A DNA stretch of 11,412 bases from JBGPML01 sp041486955 (lineage in GTDB: Bacteria > Patescibacteriota > UBA1384 > 2-12-FULL-50-11 > DASWYB01), in assembly GCA_041486955.1 (NCBI GenBank), contig JBGPML010000021.1, positions 1-11,412 on the forward strand, given 5' to 3'. Positions 11,398 to 11,412 of the stretch are shown piece after piece. The notes beneath the pieces were generated by a model, which was not told where the DNA came from, ran no database searches, and worked only from the letters and a program-made list of their open reading frames with translations. A program made the position numbers and the translations under genes. Each line of letters begins with the position of its first letter. The stretch's first letter is position 1.

Positions 11398-11412
11398 CCT
11401 AAATTCAGACGT

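Noticed and set aside
1..11412. CRISPR array, transposase or integrase
   Set aside because: No regularly spaced direct repeats were found, and no protein shows DDE, HUH or tyrosine/serine recombinase motifs. The direct repeats present are the single large duplication and tRNA tails.

Overview
The window looks like a chromosomal piece from a small-genome bacterium of the Candidate Phyla Radiation (Patescibacteria, perhaps Saccharibacteria-like). This is inferred from gene style, not from a marker gene. The signs are several small single-pass membrane proteins with a conserved anchor and little-known extracytoplasmic domains, compact intergenic regions, a short-form 6-phosphogluconate dehydrogenase, tRNA genes with encoded CCA, and a mix of Shine-Dalgarno and apparently leaderless starts. 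TGA is used as a stop (for example in the ATGA overlap near 9850), so I see no TGA recoding.

Layout. 1-131: 5' end of a minus-strand gene that runs off the window. 162-1936: a tandem duplication of about 0.9 kb. Each unit begins with a tRNA-3'-end-like remnant, followed by a conserved upstream region, a membrane-anchored secreted-domain protein and a convergent terminator hairpin. 1937-2221: minus-strand tRNA-Ala(CGC), framed by a perfect 15-bp inverted repeat, with tRNA-like fragments on both sides, a near-consensus promoter and a strong terminator. 2283-4010: bacterial family X DNA polymerase with PHP nuclease domain. 4035-4952 (-): an unusual protein built of about five winged-helix-like repeats. 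Divergent from it, 5073-5741 (+) is a 222-residue protein I do not recognise, whose 3' end carries a large DNA/RNA hairpin. 5786-6529 (-) and 6615-7523 (+): divergent 6-phosphogluconolactonase and 6-phosphogluconate dehydrogenase. 7580-7741 (+): a 53-residue membrane protein behind a strong promoter. 7757-8304 (-): a frameshifted relative of the duplicated membrane proteins. 8430-11092 (-): a two-gene operon of a GH5-like glycoside hydrolase and a membrane GT2 glycosyltransferase, overlapping by ATGA. 11272-11347 (-): tRNA-Ala(UGC), with its own terminator and the -10 of its promoter at the window edge.

Functional picture. Three themes stand out. The first is carbohydrate metabolism: two consecutive enzymes of the oxidative pentose phosphate branch. 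The second is the cell surface: a processive-type GT2 enzyme with an anchored GH5-like hydrolase, plus three membrane-anchored extracytoplasmic proteins of one loose family. The third is nucleic-acid functions: PolX/PHP repair polymerase, a repeat-HTH regulator candidate and two alanine tRNAs. The strongest candidates for undescribed biology are the repeat-HTH protein with its unknown divergent partner, and the tRNA-associated tandem duplication at 162-2221.
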